Source: Streptomyces sp. Z26
Lineage (GTDB): Bacteria; Actinomycetota; Actinomycetes; Streptomycetales; Streptomycetaceae
Length of the DNA: 64,000 nt
NCBI RefSeq assembly: GCF_003665095.1
Contig: NZ_RCHV01000002.1
Span: 1,931,501 to 1,995,500 of the forward strand
Direction: 5' to 3'
Below the pieces are notes generated by a model. It did not search any database, was not told the DNA's origin, and worked only from the letters and a program-made list of their open reading frames with translations. This document shows, piece by piece, positions 26,676 to 36,987 of this stretch; positions within the stretch are counted from its first letter, which is position 1; every line of letters starts with the position of its first letter. The translations under genes were made by a program, and so were the position numbers.

Positions 26676-28831
26676 CCGGCACGACGACGGACCGCGCGGT
26701 CGGCACGCCGCTGCCGCGGCTCGACGGGCACGCCAAGGTGACGGGCACAGCGCCGTACGCGTACGAGCAGCGCCCGGACGACGCGCACCCGCTCCACGCG
26801 CACCCCGTGCTCGCCACCGTCGCGCGCGGGCGCGTACGGGCCGTGCGCACGGACGACGCCGCGGCGGCCGAGGGCGTCGTCGCGGTGCTCACGCACCGGA
26901 ACGCGGGCCCGCTCCCGGACCTGGACGGGGCGCGGGACGGCGAGCTGGCGGTGCTCCAGTCCGACGCGGTGGCGTTCCGTGGGCAGTGCGTGGCCGTGGT
27001 GGTCGCCGGGACGCCGGAGACCGCGCGGCACGCGGCGTCGCTCGTACGGGTGGAGTACGACGAGGAGCCGCACGACACGGAACTGCGGGCGGACAGCCCG
27101 TCGTTGTACGCGCCGGAGCAGGTCAACCCGACGTTCGCCACGGACACCGACGAGGGCGACGTGGACGCGGCGCTGGCGGCGGCAGCGGTGACGGTCGACC
27201 GCACGTACCGCACGCCGATGGAGCACAACGCGCCCATGGAGCCGCACACGGCGGTCGCCGTGTGGGAGCCACGCACGGACGGGGCGGACGCGGAAGGAAC
27301 GGACGCGGAAGGGGCGAAGGGGACCGAGGGCGTACGCCTCACGCTGTACGCCTCCACGCAGGGCGCCCACACCGTGCGCACCACCCTCGCGCCCCTCTTC
27401 GGGCTCCGCCCGGAGCAGGTGCGCGTCGTCGCGCCGCACGTGGGCGGCGGTTTCGGCTCCAAGGGCATGCCCCACGCGCACGACGTGCTCGCCGTCCTGT
27501 GCGCCCGCGCCGTGCCGGGACGTGCCGTCAAGCTGGCGCTGACGCGGCAGCAGACGTTCCCGCTCGCCGGACACCGCACCCCCACCATCCAGCGGCTGCG
27601 GCTCGGCGCGGACGCCGACGGGCGGCTGACCGCGATCGCGCACGAGGTGGTGGAACACACCTCGACCGTCAAGGAGTTCGCGGAGCAGACGGCGGTCGGC
27701 ACCCGGCTGATGTACGCGGCGCCCCACCGCCGTACGCGCCACCGGCTGGCCGCCCTCGACGTGCCCGTGCCGTCCTGGATGCGGGCGCCCGGCGAGGCCC
27801 CCGGGCTGTTCGCCCTGGAGGCCGCCATGGACGAACTCGCCGCCGCCGTCGGCCTCGACCCCGTCGAGCTGCGGCTGCGGAACGACCCGCCCGTCGACCC
27901 GGAGTCCGGGAAGCCCTGGTCGGGCCGCCACCTGGCGGAGTGCCTGCGGGAGGGCGCCCGCCGGTTCGGCCGGCCGGGCGGCGGCGCCGCGCCCGGGTCG
28001 CGGGTCGAGGACGGCGAGTGGGTGGGCACGGGCGTCGCGGCGTCCACGTACCCGTACTACGCGTTCCCCGGCTCGGAGGCCCTCGTGCGGTACGACGGCG
28101 GGGGCCGCTGGACCGTCCGGATCGGCGCCGCCGACCTGGGCACCGGCAGCCGTACGGCCCTCACGCAGATCGCCGCCGACGCGCTGCGGCAGCCGGTGGA
28201 CGCGGTGACGGTGGAGCTGGGTGACACGGAGCTGCCGTCGGCGACCGTGGCGGGCGGCTCGTCGGGCACCGCGTCGTGGGGTTCGGCGGTGGTGGCCGCC
28301 GCCGACGCGTTCCGGGCGGAGCACGGCCACGATCCGGCGCCCGGCACGCGGGCGTCGGCGGGGACGCCGGAGGACCCGGACGCCGAGCGGTACGCGCGGC
28401 ACTCCTTCGGCGCGCAGTTCGCGGAGGTGCGGGTGGACGTGGACACCGGGGAGGTACGGGTGCCGCGGATGCTCGGGGTGTTCTCCGTGGGACGCGTCGT
28501 CAACCCGCGTACGGCGCGCTCCCAGTTCGTCGGCGGGATGACGATGGGGCTGTCCATGGCGCTGCACGAGGAGGGCGTCCTGGACCACCGCACGGGCCAC
28601 ACCGTCAACCACGACCTGACGGGCTACCACGTCGCCGCGCACGCCGACGTCTGCGACGTCGAGGCCGTGTGGCTGGACGAGGTGGACCCGCACGTCAACG
28701 CGATGGGCGCGCGCGGCATCGGGGAGATCGGCATCGTCGGGGCGGCGGCGGCCGTGGTGAACGCCGTCCACGACGCCACCGGAATCCGCGTACGGGAGCT
28801 GCCGGTGACGCCGGACAAGCTGCTGGGCTGA
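26672..28831 (+). CDS. Molybdenum hydroxylase, large molybdopterin subunit (PaoC-like)
   Basis: 719-aa catalytic subunit binding the molybdenum cofactor. It starts [21 protein letters not shown], then [29 protein letters not shown] and a C-terminal GIGEIG with the expected catalytic Glu. Together with the [4Fe-4S]-bearing FAD subunit this suggests an aldehyde oxidoreductase of the PaoABC type rather than a purine enzyme. No Tat signal is visible on the small subunit, so it is probably cytoplasmic. ATG 26672 overlaps the previous stop. No MoCo-insertion chaperone is next to it. The substrate is not deducible. Confidence 0.92.
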   Translation: MTGTTTDRAVGTPLPRLDGHAKVTGTAPYAYEQRPDDAHPLHAHPVLATVARGRVRAVRTDDAAAAEGVVAVLTHRNAGPLPDLDGARDGELAVLQSDAVAFRGQCVAVVVAGTPETARHAASLVRVEYDEEPHDTELRADSPSLYAPEQVNPTFATDTDEGDVDAALAAAAVTVDRTYRTPMEHNAPMEPHTAVAVWEPRTDGADAEGTDAEGAKGTEGVRLTLYASTQGAHTVRTTLAPLFGLRPEQVRVVAPHVGGGFGSKGMPHAHDVLAVLCARAVPGRAVKLALTRQQTFPLAGHRTPTIQRLRLGADADGRLTAIAHEVVEHTSTVKEFAEQTAVGTRLMYAAPHRRTRHRLAALDVPVPSWMRAPGEAPGLFALEAAMDELAAAVGLDPVELRLRNDPPVDPESGKPWSGRHLAECLREGARRFGRPGGGAAPGSRVEDGEWVGTGVAASTYPYYAFPGSEALVRYDGGGRWTVRIGAADLGTGSRTALTQIAADALRQPVDAVTVELGDTELPSATVAGGSSGTASWGSAVVAAADAFRAEHGHDPAPGTRASAGTPEDPDAERYARHSFGAQFAEVRVDVDTGEVRVPRMLGVFSVGRVVNPRTARSQFVGGMTMGLSMALHEEGVLDHRTGHTVNHDLTGYHVAAHADVCDVEAVWLDEVDPHVNAMGARGIGEIGIVGAAAAVVNAVHDATGIRVRELPVTPDKLLG

Positions 28832-28852
28832 CGGCGGGCGGCGCGCACGGGT

Positions 28853-28901
28853 GGGACGTACGGGCGGGGCGCACGGGCTGCGCCGGACGCCCGTACGTCC
28901 C
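28853..28901. terminator. Bidirectional terminator, molybdenum operon / FUSC gene
   Basis: Perfect 14-bp arms GGGACGTACGGGCG / CGCCCGTACGTCCC. The 21-nt loop has its own small stem GGCGCA/TGCGCC. It sits between convergent stops. Confidence 0.8.
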
Positions 28902-28911
28902 GGAATCCGTC

Positions 28912-31317
28912 TCAGCGCCCCGCGCGGGGGGCGACCGCCGAACCGAACTCCTCCAGCGCGTCCGTGAGGAGTTCCGCCACCCGCAGCGCGACCGGGTCCG
29001 CCGTGCCGCACTCCGTGCGCCAGGCGTCCAGCGCCGACCGTACGGGTGTCCAGTCCAGCGGCTCCCCGTCCCGTACGGCACGGGAGTTGGGCTCCATCGC
29101 GGTGGCCAGGGCGAGCGCGTACGCCGCGCCGCCGCGCCCCGCGTCCACGCGCGCGGTGCCCTTCGCCGGGGTCCGGGGGTCGGGGTCCGTCGCCGCAGTG
29201 CCGGTCGGGCCGCTCGCGTGCTCCGGCAGATGCGCCTCCAGCAGCATCAGGACGCGCCCCATGGTGACCAGGGACAGCTGCGCGTCGCGGGCGGCGCGAC
29301 GGTCGAGCCCGCGGTGCCGTACGGGCTCGGCGCCCGCGCGTTCCGCCGTACGCCCCCACTCCCGGCGGGCGGCGCGCGCGTCGAGCAGCGCGTCGCGCAC
29401 CTCGCGGGCCGTACGGGCGCCGGGCCGCTCGGCGGCGTCGAGGACGGCGACCGCGTACCGGCCGTTGGCCGTCAGCCAGTCGGCGAGCCGGTCGCGCAGC
29501 CGCGGCGTCTCCCAGGCGGGGAAGAGGGCGTAGCCGAGCATCGCGAGCAGCCCGCCCGCCGCGGTCAGCAGCACCCGTTCCTGGAGGGTCTGGCCCCACT
29601 CGGACCCGGCGACGCCGAGCAGGAACACCACGTAACCGGCGGTGCAGGCGGACACCAGCGCGTAGTTGGTGGACAGCAGGAGGTACATCAGCCCGAGGGA
29701 GACGACCGCGAGCACCGCGCTCGGGTACGGCCCCGGGTCCGCCAGCGCCACCACCGCGCCCGCGAGCACCACGCCGCCGAGGGTGCCCGTGAAACGGGAG
29801 ACGCCGCGTTCGAAGGTCTGCGAGAAGTCGGGCCGGAGCACCATCACGGCGGTGAGCGGAATCCAGTAGCCGTGCCCGTCGGGCAGCACCAGCTCGCCCA
29901 CGAGCTGCCCGACGACGACCACCGCCGCCAGCCGCAGCGCGTGCCGCAGCACCGGCGAGGACCAGTGGAGTTCGCGACGGAGCGCGCGCGTGGCGACGGG
30001 CACCAGGCCGGGGACGGTGGGGCGGTGCAGATGGCGCGGCGACGGCGTACCGCGCGTCGCCCGGCGCCCGAACCGGCCGGGCAGCAACCGGCGGACGCCG
30101 CCCCGGCCCGTACCGGCCGCGCGGCCCGTACCGCCGGAACCCCCGTCGTCCGTCCCGTCCTCCGCCGCCGTCTCGTCGGGCGGCGCCTGGTACGGCCGCC
30201 GGTCCCCGGAGCGCCTCCGCGCGCGGGGAGCGCCGGAGCCGCCGTCCGCCGGGTCGTCGCCGGGCGGCTCGTCCGCGTGGATCCACACGGTGCGCGACCC
30301 GAACACCGGGAGGGTGCGCGTCACTTCGACGGGCTCCCGCGCGGCCTCCACCGCCTCGTCGGTCAGCGCGATCAGCCGCAGCGCCGACTTCCGCGCCGCG
30401 CCGCTGAGCACCGGCCCCGAGTCGGGCACCTGGAGGACGGTCAGCGCGGCCTCCGGGATGCGTACGGGCTCACCGCGCCGGATCGCGCGCGCCGACGCGT
30501 CGAGCACGGTCGCGGACGCGGCCAGCAGGGCGCGTACCCGCTCCCGTTCGGGCCCCTCAGCGGGCACGCCGCCGATGAACGGGTCGGCGAGCGAGCCGAG
30601 CAGCGGCCGGAAGCGTTCGGCCAGCGCGCGGTAGCCGCCGAGCTGGCGCGGGCGGCGGCGCGCCTCGCGCGGCGTGACCGCCGCCGCCGTGCGCGCCTCC
30701 ATCAGCGCCTCCGGGTCGAACGGCGCGGTCGGGTCGTGCCGCAGGCGCCGCGCGTAGTCCGCGACGGCCGCCAGCGCGTCCGCGAGCGCGTCCCGGCGCG
30801 CACCCCACGGCCGTACGGGGAACAGCACGATCAACGCCGCCTGCACCAGCCCGCCGACCGCGATCAGCGCGGCGTGCGTCAGCGCGCCCCGCACCGTGTC
30901 GGGCAGGGTGACCGCGACGAGCATCACCGCCACGGTCAGCGCGGCAACCGCCCCCGACGTCGGCCCGACGGCCCAGGCCAGGCCCGCGCCGAACGTCCAC
31001 ACCGCGAGCAGCACGAGGAACGCGACGTCCCACGGCACGCACAGGTACGCGAGGAACGTCGAGACGGCGAGCCCGCCCGCGGCGGCCAGCGCCCGCACCG
31101 GCCGGGGCCGCCAGCTGTGCAGGAACGTGGCGATGCCCGACGCGAACGCCCCGAACGCCGACGACACGGCGAGCGTCGGCGACCCCAGCCACAGCGCCAG
31201 CCCCACCACGAGGGCGACCCCGCACGCCCCGCGTACGGCGATGAGCGGGGTGAGCGCGGTGCGCTCCACCCGCATCCCCGCGCGCGCGGTCTCGCGCAGC
31301 GCACGGCCCCAGCTCAT
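28912..31317 (-). CDS. FUSC-family membrane protein (aromatic acid exporter-like)
   Basis: 801-aa integral membrane protein with two membrane blocks (about residues 25-170 and 460-600), each followed by a long cytoplasmic segment, as in the FUSC/YccS/AaeB group of efflux proteins. A low-complexity charged region (about 365-420) separates the halves. Substrates in characterised relatives are hydroxylated aromatic acids; nothing here fixes the substrate. ATG 31317 has GGAGGGG just upstream. It stands alone, convergent with the aldehyde-type oxidoreductase; a functional link (aromatic aldehyde to acid to export) is speculative. Confidence 0.82.
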   Translation of the reverse strand: MSWGRALRETARAGMRVERTALTPLIAVRGACGVALVVGLALWLGSPTLAVSSAFGAFASGIATFLHSWRPRPVRALAAAGGLAVSTFLAYLCVPWDVAFLVLLAVWTFGAGLAWAVGPTSGAVAALTVAVMLVAVTLPDTVRGALTHAALIAVGGLVQAALIVLFPVRPWGARRDALADALAAVADYARRLRHDPTAPFDPEALMEARTAAAVTPREARRRPRQLGGYRALAERFRPLLGSLADPFIGGVPAEGPERERVRALLAASATVLDASARAIRRGEPVRIPEAALTVLQVPDSGPVLSGAARKSALRLIALTDEAVEAAREPVEVTRTLPVFGSRTVWIHADEPPGDDPADGGSGAPRARRRSGDRRPYQAPPDETAAEDGTDDGGSGGTGRAAGTGRGGVRRLLPGRFGRRATRGTPSPRHLHRPTVPGLVPVATRALRRELHWSSPVLRHALRLAAVVVVGQLVGELVLPDGHGYWIPLTAVMVLRPDFSQTFERGVSRFTGTLGGVVLAGAVVALADPGPYPSAVLAVVSLGLMYLLLSTNYALVSACTAGYVVFLLGVAGSEWGQTLQERVLLTAAGGLLAMLGYALFPAWETPRLRDRLADWLTANGRYAVAVLDAAERPGARTAREVRDALLDARAARREWGRTAERAGAEPVRHRGLDRRAARDAQLSLVTMGRVLMLLEAHLPEHASGPTGTAATDPDPRTPAKGTARVDAGRGGAAYALALATAMEPNSRAVRDGEPLDWTPVRSALDAWRTECGTADPVALRVAELLTDALEEFGSAVAPRAGR

Positions 31318-31416
31318 GCCGCCCCTCCGGACGTGTCGGCGGCGGCACGCCCACGGGCGGCGCGGGAACGGGCCGCGCCCGCGCCGCCCCCGTGCGTACC
31401 GCGCGCGCGGGTGCGG

Positions 31417-32913
31417 TCAGTCGTGGCGCGGGAAGCCCAGGTTGATGCCCCCGCTGTCCGCCGGGTCCGGCCAGCGCGTGGTGATGACCTTGCCGCGGGT
31501 GTAGAAGGCGATCCCGTCGTTGCCGTAGATGTGCAGGTCACCGAAGAGGGAGTCCTTCCACCCACCGAACGAGTGGTGCCCGATGGGCACCGGGATCGGC
31601 ACGTTGACGCCGACCATGCCCGCCTCCACCTCCAGCTGGAAGCGGCGGGCGGCGCCGCCGTCCCGCGTGAAGATGGCGGTCCCGTTGCCCCACGGGGAGC
31701 TGTTGATGAGCGCGATCGCCTCGTCGTACGTCTCCGCGCGCACGACGCACAGCACCGGCCCGAAGATCTCCTCCCGGTACGCGTCGGAGTCGGTGCGCAC
31801 CCGGTCCAGCAGGGAGACGCCGAGGAAGAAGCCGTTCTCGTGGCCCGCGACCGACAGCCCGGTGCCGTCGACGACGACCTCCGCGCCCTGGGCCGCCGCG
31901 CCGCGCACGTACGACGCGACCTTGTCGCGGTGCTCCCCGGTGATGAGCGGCCCCATCTCGGACGACGGGTCGGTGCCCGGCCCGATCCGCAGCCGCTCCG
32001 CGCGCGCGGCGATGCGCGCGACGAGGTCGTCCGCGACGGAGTCGATGGCGACGACCACGGAGACCGCCATGCAGCGCTCACCGGCGGACCCGTACGCGGC
32101 GTTGATCGCGTTGTCCGCCGCGTGGTCCAGGTCGGCGTCCGGCAGGACCAGCATGTGGTTCTTCGCGCCGCCGAGCGCCTGCACGCGCTTCCCGTGCCGG
32201 ACGGCGGTCTCCTGGATGTGCCGGGCGATCGGGGTGGAGCCGACGAACGACACGGCGGCCACGTCCGGGTGCTCCAGCAGCCGTTCGACGGCCGTACGGT
32301 CGCCGTTGACGACGTTCAGCACGCCTTCGGGGACGCCCGCCTCGGCGGCCAGTTCCGCGAGCCGGTACGCGGCGGAGGGGTCCTTCTCGCTCGGCTTCAG
32401 CACGAAGGTGTTGCCGCAGGCGAGCGCCAGCGGGAACATCCACATCGGCACCATCGCGGGGAAGTTGAACGGGGTGATGCCCGCGACCACCCCGAGCGGC
32501 TGCCGGATCGACGCGACGTCCACCCGCGTGGACACCTCCGTCGACAGCTCGCCCTTGAGCTTCTCGGTGATGCCGCAGGCGAGTTCTACGATCTCCATGC
32601 CGCGCGCGACCTCACCGAGCGCGTCGGAGTGCACCTTGCCGTGCTCGGCGGTGATGAGCGCGGCGATCTCGTCGCGGCGCGCGTCGAGCAGTTGCCGGTA
32701 CGCGTACAGCACCGACGTACGCCGGGACAGCGAGGCGGTGCCCCACTCCCGGTACGCCTCCTTCGCGGCGGCCACCGCCCGGTCGACCTCCCCGACGGAG
32801 GCGAGCGCGACACGGGTGGTCTGCTCGCCCGTCGCCGGGTCGTACACGGGGCCGAACTCGCCCGAGGCTCCGTCGGCGGGCTTCCCGCCGATCCAGTGGC
32901 CGAGTGTCTTCAT
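31417..32913 (-). CDS. mmsA: Methylmalonate-semialdehyde dehydrogenase (CoA-acylating)
   Basis: 498-aa aldehyde dehydrogenase. It converts malonate semialdehyde (end of inositol catabolism) or methylmalonate semialdehyde (valine) to acetyl- or propionyl-CoA. Family motifs: FNFPAMVPMWMFPLALACGN, LKPSEKDPSAA, VSFVGSTPIARHI, LGGAKNHM, the active-site GSAGERCMA and FFLGVSLLD. ATG 32913 is preceded by AGGAAAGG at 8 nt; GTG 32922 has no usable spacing. It lies 95 bp after iolD, so here it most likely serves as iolA. Confidence 0.95.
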   Translation of the reverse strand: MKTLGHWIGGKPADGASGEFGPVYDPATGEQTTRVALASVGEVDRAVAAAKEAYREWGTASLSRRTSVLYAYRQLLDARRDEIAALITAEHGKVHSDALGEVARGMEIVELACGITEKLKGELSTEVSTRVDVASIRQPLGVVAGITPFNFPAMVPMWMFPLALACGNTFVLKPSEKDPSAAYRLAELAAEAGVPEGVLNVVNGDRTAVERLLEHPDVAAVSFVGSTPIARHIQETAVRHGKRVQALGGAKNHMLVLPDADLDHAADNAINAAYGSAGERCMAVSVVVAIDSVADDLVARIAARAERLRIGPGTDPSSEMGPLITGEHRDKVASYVRGAAAQGAEVVVDGTGLSVAGHENGFFLGVSLLDRVRTDSDAYREEIFGPVLCVVRAETYDEAIALINSSPWGNGTAIFTRDGGAARRFQLEVEAGMVGVNVPIPVPIGHHSFGGWKDSLFGDLHIYGNDGIAFYTRGKVITTRWPDPADSGGINLGFPRHD

Positions 32914-33008
32914 CAGGGGCACCTTTCCTACGTTCCGTCACGCTGTGCTTCGAGGCTTCTCACGCTGTCCCCCTCCCACCGGAGGGAGTTCGGCACCCGG
33001 GGGTGCCC

Positions 33009-34979
33009 CTACAGATGGCGCCGCCTGTCCCCCGCCCGGCGTTCGTACGCGCCGCGCGCGCGGACCGCGTCCGGCCGCGTCGCGACCTCCGCGACGGGCA
33101 CGTCCCACCAGGCCGCGGCGGGCGGCGCCGCGGGCCCGTCGCCCGAGGTGTCCGTCTCCACGTACACACAGGTGGGGCGGTCGGAGGCGCGTGCCGTACG
33201 GAGCGCGTCGCGCAACTCCCCGACGGTGTCCGCGCGGAGCACGTCCATGCCGAGGGACGCGGCGTTCGCGGCCAGGTCCACGGGCAGCGGGTCGCCGGTG
33301 TACGAGCCGTCGCGCGCGCGGTGGCGGTAGGCGGTGCCGAAGCGTTCGGCGCCGGTCTCCTCGGAGAGGCCGCCGATGGAGGCGTAACCGTGGTTCTGGA
33401 GGAGGACGACCTTGAGGGCGACGCCCTCCTGCACGGCGGTCACGATCTCCGTCGGCATCATCAGGTACGTGCCGTCGCCCACCAGGGCCCACACGGGCCG
33501 GTCCGGGGCGGCGAGCCGGACGCCGATGGCGGCGGGGATCTCGTAGCCCATGCAGGAGTAGCCGTACTCCACGTGGTACTGCCGCGGCGACCGCGCCCGC
33601 CACAGCTTGTGCAGGTCACCGGGGAGCGAACCGGCGGCGTTGATCACCACGTCGTCGTCACCGACCACCGTGTCCAGCACGCCCAGCACCTGGGTCTGCG
33701 TGGGCCGCGCGGAGCTGTCGCCGTGCGCGTACGCCGCTTCGACGCTCCGCTCCCAACGCGCCCTGCCCGCGCGGTACTCCGCCTCGTACGCCGCGTCCAC
33801 CCGGTGCCCGCCCAGCGCGCCCGCCAGCGCCTCCAGGCCCGCGCGCGCGTCCGCGACGAGCGGCAGGGCGGTGAGCTTGTGCGTGTCGAACGGGGTGACG
33901 TTGAGGTTGACGAAGCGGACGTCCGGCGCGGCGAAGAGCGTGCCGGACGCGGTGGTGAAGTCCGACCAGCGGGTGCCGACGCCGATCACCAGGTCCGCCG
34001 TACGGGCCAGGTCGTCCGCGACGGCCGTACCCGTGTGCCCGACGCCGCCCACGTCCGCCGGGTGGTCGTGGCGCAGCGCGCCCTTGCCCGCCTGCGTGGA
34101 CGCGACGGGGATGCCCGTGGCGTCGACCAGCGCGCGCAGCGCGTCCTCCGCCTCGCTGTGGTGCACGCCGCCGCCCGCGACGATCAGCGGGCGCGCGGCG
34201 GCCCGTACGGCGCGTACGGCCTCCGCGAGCGCCGCGCCCTCCGGCGGCGGGCGGCGCACCGTCCAGACGCGGGGGGCGAAGAGGTGCGCGGGCCAGTCGT
34301 ACGCCTCGGCCTGCACGTCCTGCGGCAGCGCGAGCGTGACGGCGCCCGTCTCGACGGGGTCGGTGAGGACGCGTACGGCGTCCAGCAGCGCGGGCACCAG
34401 CGCCTCCGGGCGGTGCACGCGGTCGAACCAGCGGGAGACGGGGCGGAGCGCGTCGTTGACGGACAGGTCGCCCGCGTACGGCACTTCGAGCTGCTGGAGC
34501 ACCGGGTCGGCGGGGCGGGTGGCGAACGTGTCGCCGGGGAGCAGCAGTACGGGCAGCCGGTTGACGGTGGCGAGGGCGGCGCCGGTGACGAGGTTGGTGG
34601 CGCCGGGGCCGATGGAGGTGGTGACGGCCTGCGCGCGGAGACGGCCGGACTGGCGGGCGTAGCCGACGGCGGCGTGCACCATGGCCTGTTCGTTGCGCCC
34701 CTGGAGGTACGGGAGCGGGGGCAGGTCGGTGGCGTGGTGCTGCTCGACGAGCGCCTGGCCGACACCGGCGACGTTGCCGTGGCCGAAGATGCCCCAGCAG
34801 GCGGTGATCAGGCGCTGGCGGCGGCCGTCGCGTTCGGTGTGCTGCGCGGCGAGGAAGCGCACCAGCGCCTGGGCGACGGTGAGCCGGAGGGTGTCGGGTT
34901 CCCGCCGGACTGCGGCACCGCGGTCAGCGAGGTCGGCGGGGTCAGCCGGGTCGGCGGCGGGATCGACGGTGGGGCTCAT
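33009..34979 (-). CDS. iolD: 3D-(3,5/4)-trihydroxycyclohexane-1,2-dione hydrolase
   Basis: 656-aa thiamine-diphosphate enzyme that opens the ring of the inositol intermediate to give 5-deoxyglucuronate. It shows GRNEQAMVHAAVGYARQ, SIGPGATNLVTGAALAT and the ThDP/Mg motif GDGTYLMMP...LQNHGYASIGGL. ATG 34979 follows GGGGAGGG and overlaps the iolB stop by four bases. A run of Ala-Asp-Pro repeats at the N-terminus is non-conserved. Confidence 0.95.
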   Translation of the reverse strand: MSPTVDPAADPADPADLADRGAAVRREPDTLRLTVAQALVRFLAAQHTERDGRRQRLITACWGIFGHGNVAGVGQALVEQHHATDLPPLPYLQGRNEQAMVHAAVGYARQSGRLRAQAVTTSIGPGATNLVTGAALATVNRLPVLLLPGDTFATRPADPVLQQLEVPYAGDLSVNDALRPVSRWFDRVHRPEALVPALLDAVRVLTDPVETGAVTLALPQDVQAEAYDWPAHLFAPRVWTVRRPPPEGAALAEAVRAVRAAARPLIVAGGGVHHSEAEDALRALVDATGIPVASTQAGKGALRHDHPADVGGVGHTGTAVADDLARTADLVIGVGTRWSDFTTASGTLFAAPDVRFVNLNVTPFDTHKLTALPLVADARAGLEALAGALGGHRVDAAYEAEYRAGRARWERSVEAAYAHGDSSARPTQTQVLGVLDTVVGDDDVVINAAGSLPGDLHKLWRARSPRQYHVEYGYSCMGYEIPAAIGVRLAAPDRPVWALVGDGTYLMMPTEIVTAVQEGVALKVVLLQNHGYASIGGLSEETGAERFGTAYRHRARDGSYTGDPLPVDLAANAASLGMDVLRADTVGELRDALRTARASDRPTCVYVETDTSGDGPAAPPAAAWWDVPVAEVATRPDAVRARGAYERRAGDRRRHL

Positions 34980-36007
34980 GACGGGCCCTCCCCTTCTTCC
35001 GTCGGTGCGAGATAGAGCGGCAACCTTTGATCCACAGGCATTTCTCCCCAAGTGCCTCGGACCCACGCATGATCTGGATGGTCGCAGATCAGCCATTCAC
35101 GGGCCACCCCGGGGCCCGCCATCACGTTGAGGTAGTACATGTCGTGCCCGGGGGCCGCGATCGACGGCCCGTGCCAGCCGTCCGGGATGAGCACCGTGTC
35201 GCCCGTACGCACCTCCGCGAGCACGTCCGTACGCGAACCGGGGCCGGAGGGCGTCACCCGCTGGTAGCCGACACCTTCGGTGGCGCCGTGCGGGGCGATC
35301 TCGAAGTAGTAGATCTCCTCCAGTTCGCTCTCCTCGCCGGGCCGGTGCTCGTCGTGCTTGTGCGGCGGGTACGACGACCAGTTGCCGCCCGGAGTGAGCA
35401 CCTCGACGGCGATCAGCCGGTCCGCCTCGAAGGCGCCCGCCGCGGCGAAGTTGTTCACCTGCCGCGAGCAGTTGCCGCTGCCGCGCAGCTCCACGGCGAC
35501 ACCCTCCGCGGGCCCGTACCGCGCGGGCAGCCGCCGCGTACAGCGCGCGCCCGTCAACGCGAACCGGCCACCCGCCCGGCTGGACACCCGTACGGTCGCG
35601 TCCCGCGGCACGTACGCGAAGTCGCTCACTCCCGCGAACACGCTCTCCCTGCCGCGCAGTTCGAAGGTCACCTCCGCGTCGGAGCCACCGTCCGCCCCGT
35701 CGCCTGCCCCGCCGTCCGCCGCGACCACCGTGCAGCCGCCGCGCAGGGGGAGCACGATCCACTCGCTGTCCCCCGTGGCGAACTCGTGCGCGCCACCCGG
35801 CGGCAGCTCCAGCACGCGCAGCGCGGAGTAGCCCCAACCGGCCGTACGGGGGCCGACGTCGAGCGCGTACGGGCCCTCCGCGGCCGCCCCGGCGGGGAGG
35901 TGGAAACGGGGTGCCCGCCGTCCGGGTGCGCCCGGGCTGTCCTGGTGGGCCTGGTGGCCCCTGTCGTCCTTCTGGTCCTTCTGGTCCTCGTCGTCCTGGT
36001 GCCTCAT
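34976..36007 (-). CDS. iolB: 5-deoxy-glucuronate isomerase
   Basis: 343-aa cupin enzyme converting 5-deoxy-D-glucuronate to 2-deoxy-5-keto-D-gluconate. The core has RGKESVFxGVSDFAYVPR-type and NFAAAGAFEADRLIAVEVLTPGGNWSSYPPHKHDEHR segments with the metal-binding His/Glu set, then DTVLIPDGWHGPSIAAPGHDMYYLNVMAG. The first 35 residues are a low-complexity Asp/Gln/Lys/His stretch made by a short tandem repeat (around 35955-36000), not conserved in the family. ATG 36007 has GGGAGG 9 nt upstream. Confidence 0.94.
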   Translation of the reverse strand: MRHQDDEDQKDQKDDRGHQAHQDSPGAPGRRAPRFHLPAGAAAEGPYALDVGPRTAGWGYSALRVLELPPGGAHEFATGDSEWIVLPLRGGCTVVAADGGAGDGADGGSDAEVTFELRGRESVFAGVSDFAYVPRDATVRVSSRAGGRFALTGARCTRRLPARYGPAEGVAVELRGSGNCSRQVNNFAAAGAFEADRLIAVEVLTPGGNWSSYPPHKHDEHRPGEESELEEIYYFEIAPHGATEGVGYQRVTPSGPGSRTDVLAEVRTGDTVLIPDGWHGPSIAAPGHDMYYLNVMAGPGVAREWLICDHPDHAWVRGTWGEMPVDQRLPLYLAPTEEGEGPS

Positions 36008-36026
36008 GTCCCTCACCCTCCCGCGT

Positions 36027-36914
36027 TCAGAGCAGCCCGACAGCGGTGTCGACGGCCAACTCGACGTCCCCGTCCACCGGATAGAGCAGCGAACGCCCCA
36101 CGACCAGCCCCCGCACCGTGGGCAGCCGCAGGGCGCTCCGCCAGTTCCCGTACGCCACGTCCTGGTCGGCCGGGTCCGCGCCGACGTCGCCGCCGAGCAG
36201 GACGGAGGGCAGCGTCGTGGCCGCCATCACCCGTTCCATGTCGCCGGGGTCGGCGGTGACGGGCACCTTCAGCCAGGTGTACGCGGACGTGCCCGCCAGT
36301 CCGGACGCGATGGTGAGGGACGTGGTGACGGCCTCCGCGCTGAGGTCGTTGCGCAGCCTCCCGTCCACCCGGCGGGACAGGAACGGTTCGACGAACACCG
36401 GCAGTCGGCGCGCGGCCATGTCGTCCACCGCGCGCGCGGTGGCGTGAAGTGTGCGGAGGGAGCCCTCGTCCGCGTAGTCGATGCGCAGGAGGAGCTTGCC
36501 CGCGTCGAAGCGGAGGCGTTCGATGTCGCGGGGGCGGTGGCCGGTGAAGCGGTCGTCGAGTTCGAAGGCGGAGCCCGCGAGGCCGCCGCGGTTCATCGAG
36601 CCGATGACGACCTTGTCCTCCAGCGCGCCGAGCAGCAGCAGGTCGTCCAGGATGTCGGCGGTGCCGAGCACCCCGTCGACACCCGGCCGGGACAGCGCGC
36701 GGCAGAGCCGTTCGAGCAGCTCCGCCCGGTCTGCCATGGCCAACGGGCGGGCGCCCACGGCGAGTACGCCGCGCGCGGTGTGGTCCGCCGCGATGATCAT
36801 CAACCGTCCGCTCTCCCCGACGAACGGGCGACGCGAACGGCGGGCGGCGGCCTCGGCGACGGCCTCGGGGTGCTGGGCGCGCACCGCGACCAGGTCGGGA
36901 ATGCTGATGCTCAC
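36027..36914 (-). CDS. DeoC/LacD-type aldolase of inositol cluster (IolJ role)
   Basis: 295-aa TIM-barrel aldolase. It has MIIAADHTARG near residue 40, KVVIGSMNRGGL, KLLLRIDYAD and VKVPVTADPGDMERVMAATTLPSVLLGGDVGADP with a Schiff-base-type Lys region. Actinobacterial inositol clusters carry this protein where Bacillus has the class II aldolase IolJ, so cleavage of 2-deoxy-5-keto-gluconate 6-phosphate is the likely role; this rests on context. GTG 36914 has GGAG 5 nt upstream. It lies between iolC and iolB on the same strand. Confidence 0.82.
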   Translation of the reverse strand: MSISIPDLVAVRAQHPEAVAEAAARRSRRPFVGESGRLMIIAADHTARGVLAVGARPLAMADRAELLERLCRALSRPGVDGVLGTADILDDLLLLGALEDKVVIGSMNRGGLAGSAFELDDRFTGHRPRDIERLRFDAGKLLLRIDYADEGSLRTLHATARAVDDMAARRLPVFVEPFLSRRVDGRLRNDLSAEAVTTSLTIASGLAGTSAYTWLKVPVTADPGDMERVMAATTLPSVLLGGDVGADPADQDVAYGNWRSALRLPTVRGLVVGRSLLYPVDGDVELAVDTAVGLL

Positions 36915-36987
36915 GGTGACTCCAGGAGGGTTCGGCGGGGCGCGGGGCGCGCCGTCCGCGGGCGCTCACGGGAAGACGCTCACCGGC

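Noticed and set aside
25664..30286. Very long open frame antisense to the molybdenum-enzyme operon
   Set aside because: Codon third-position bias and protein families support the plus-strand genes; the antisense frame is Arg/Pro/Ala-rich without motifs, as expected in high-G+C DNA. Its left part follows the mirror of the genes.
28276..33330. Very long plus-strand open frame across the FUSC and mmsA genes
   Set aside because: It is an antisense shadow: no family motifs, and it runs through a terminator and two well-supported minus-strand genes.
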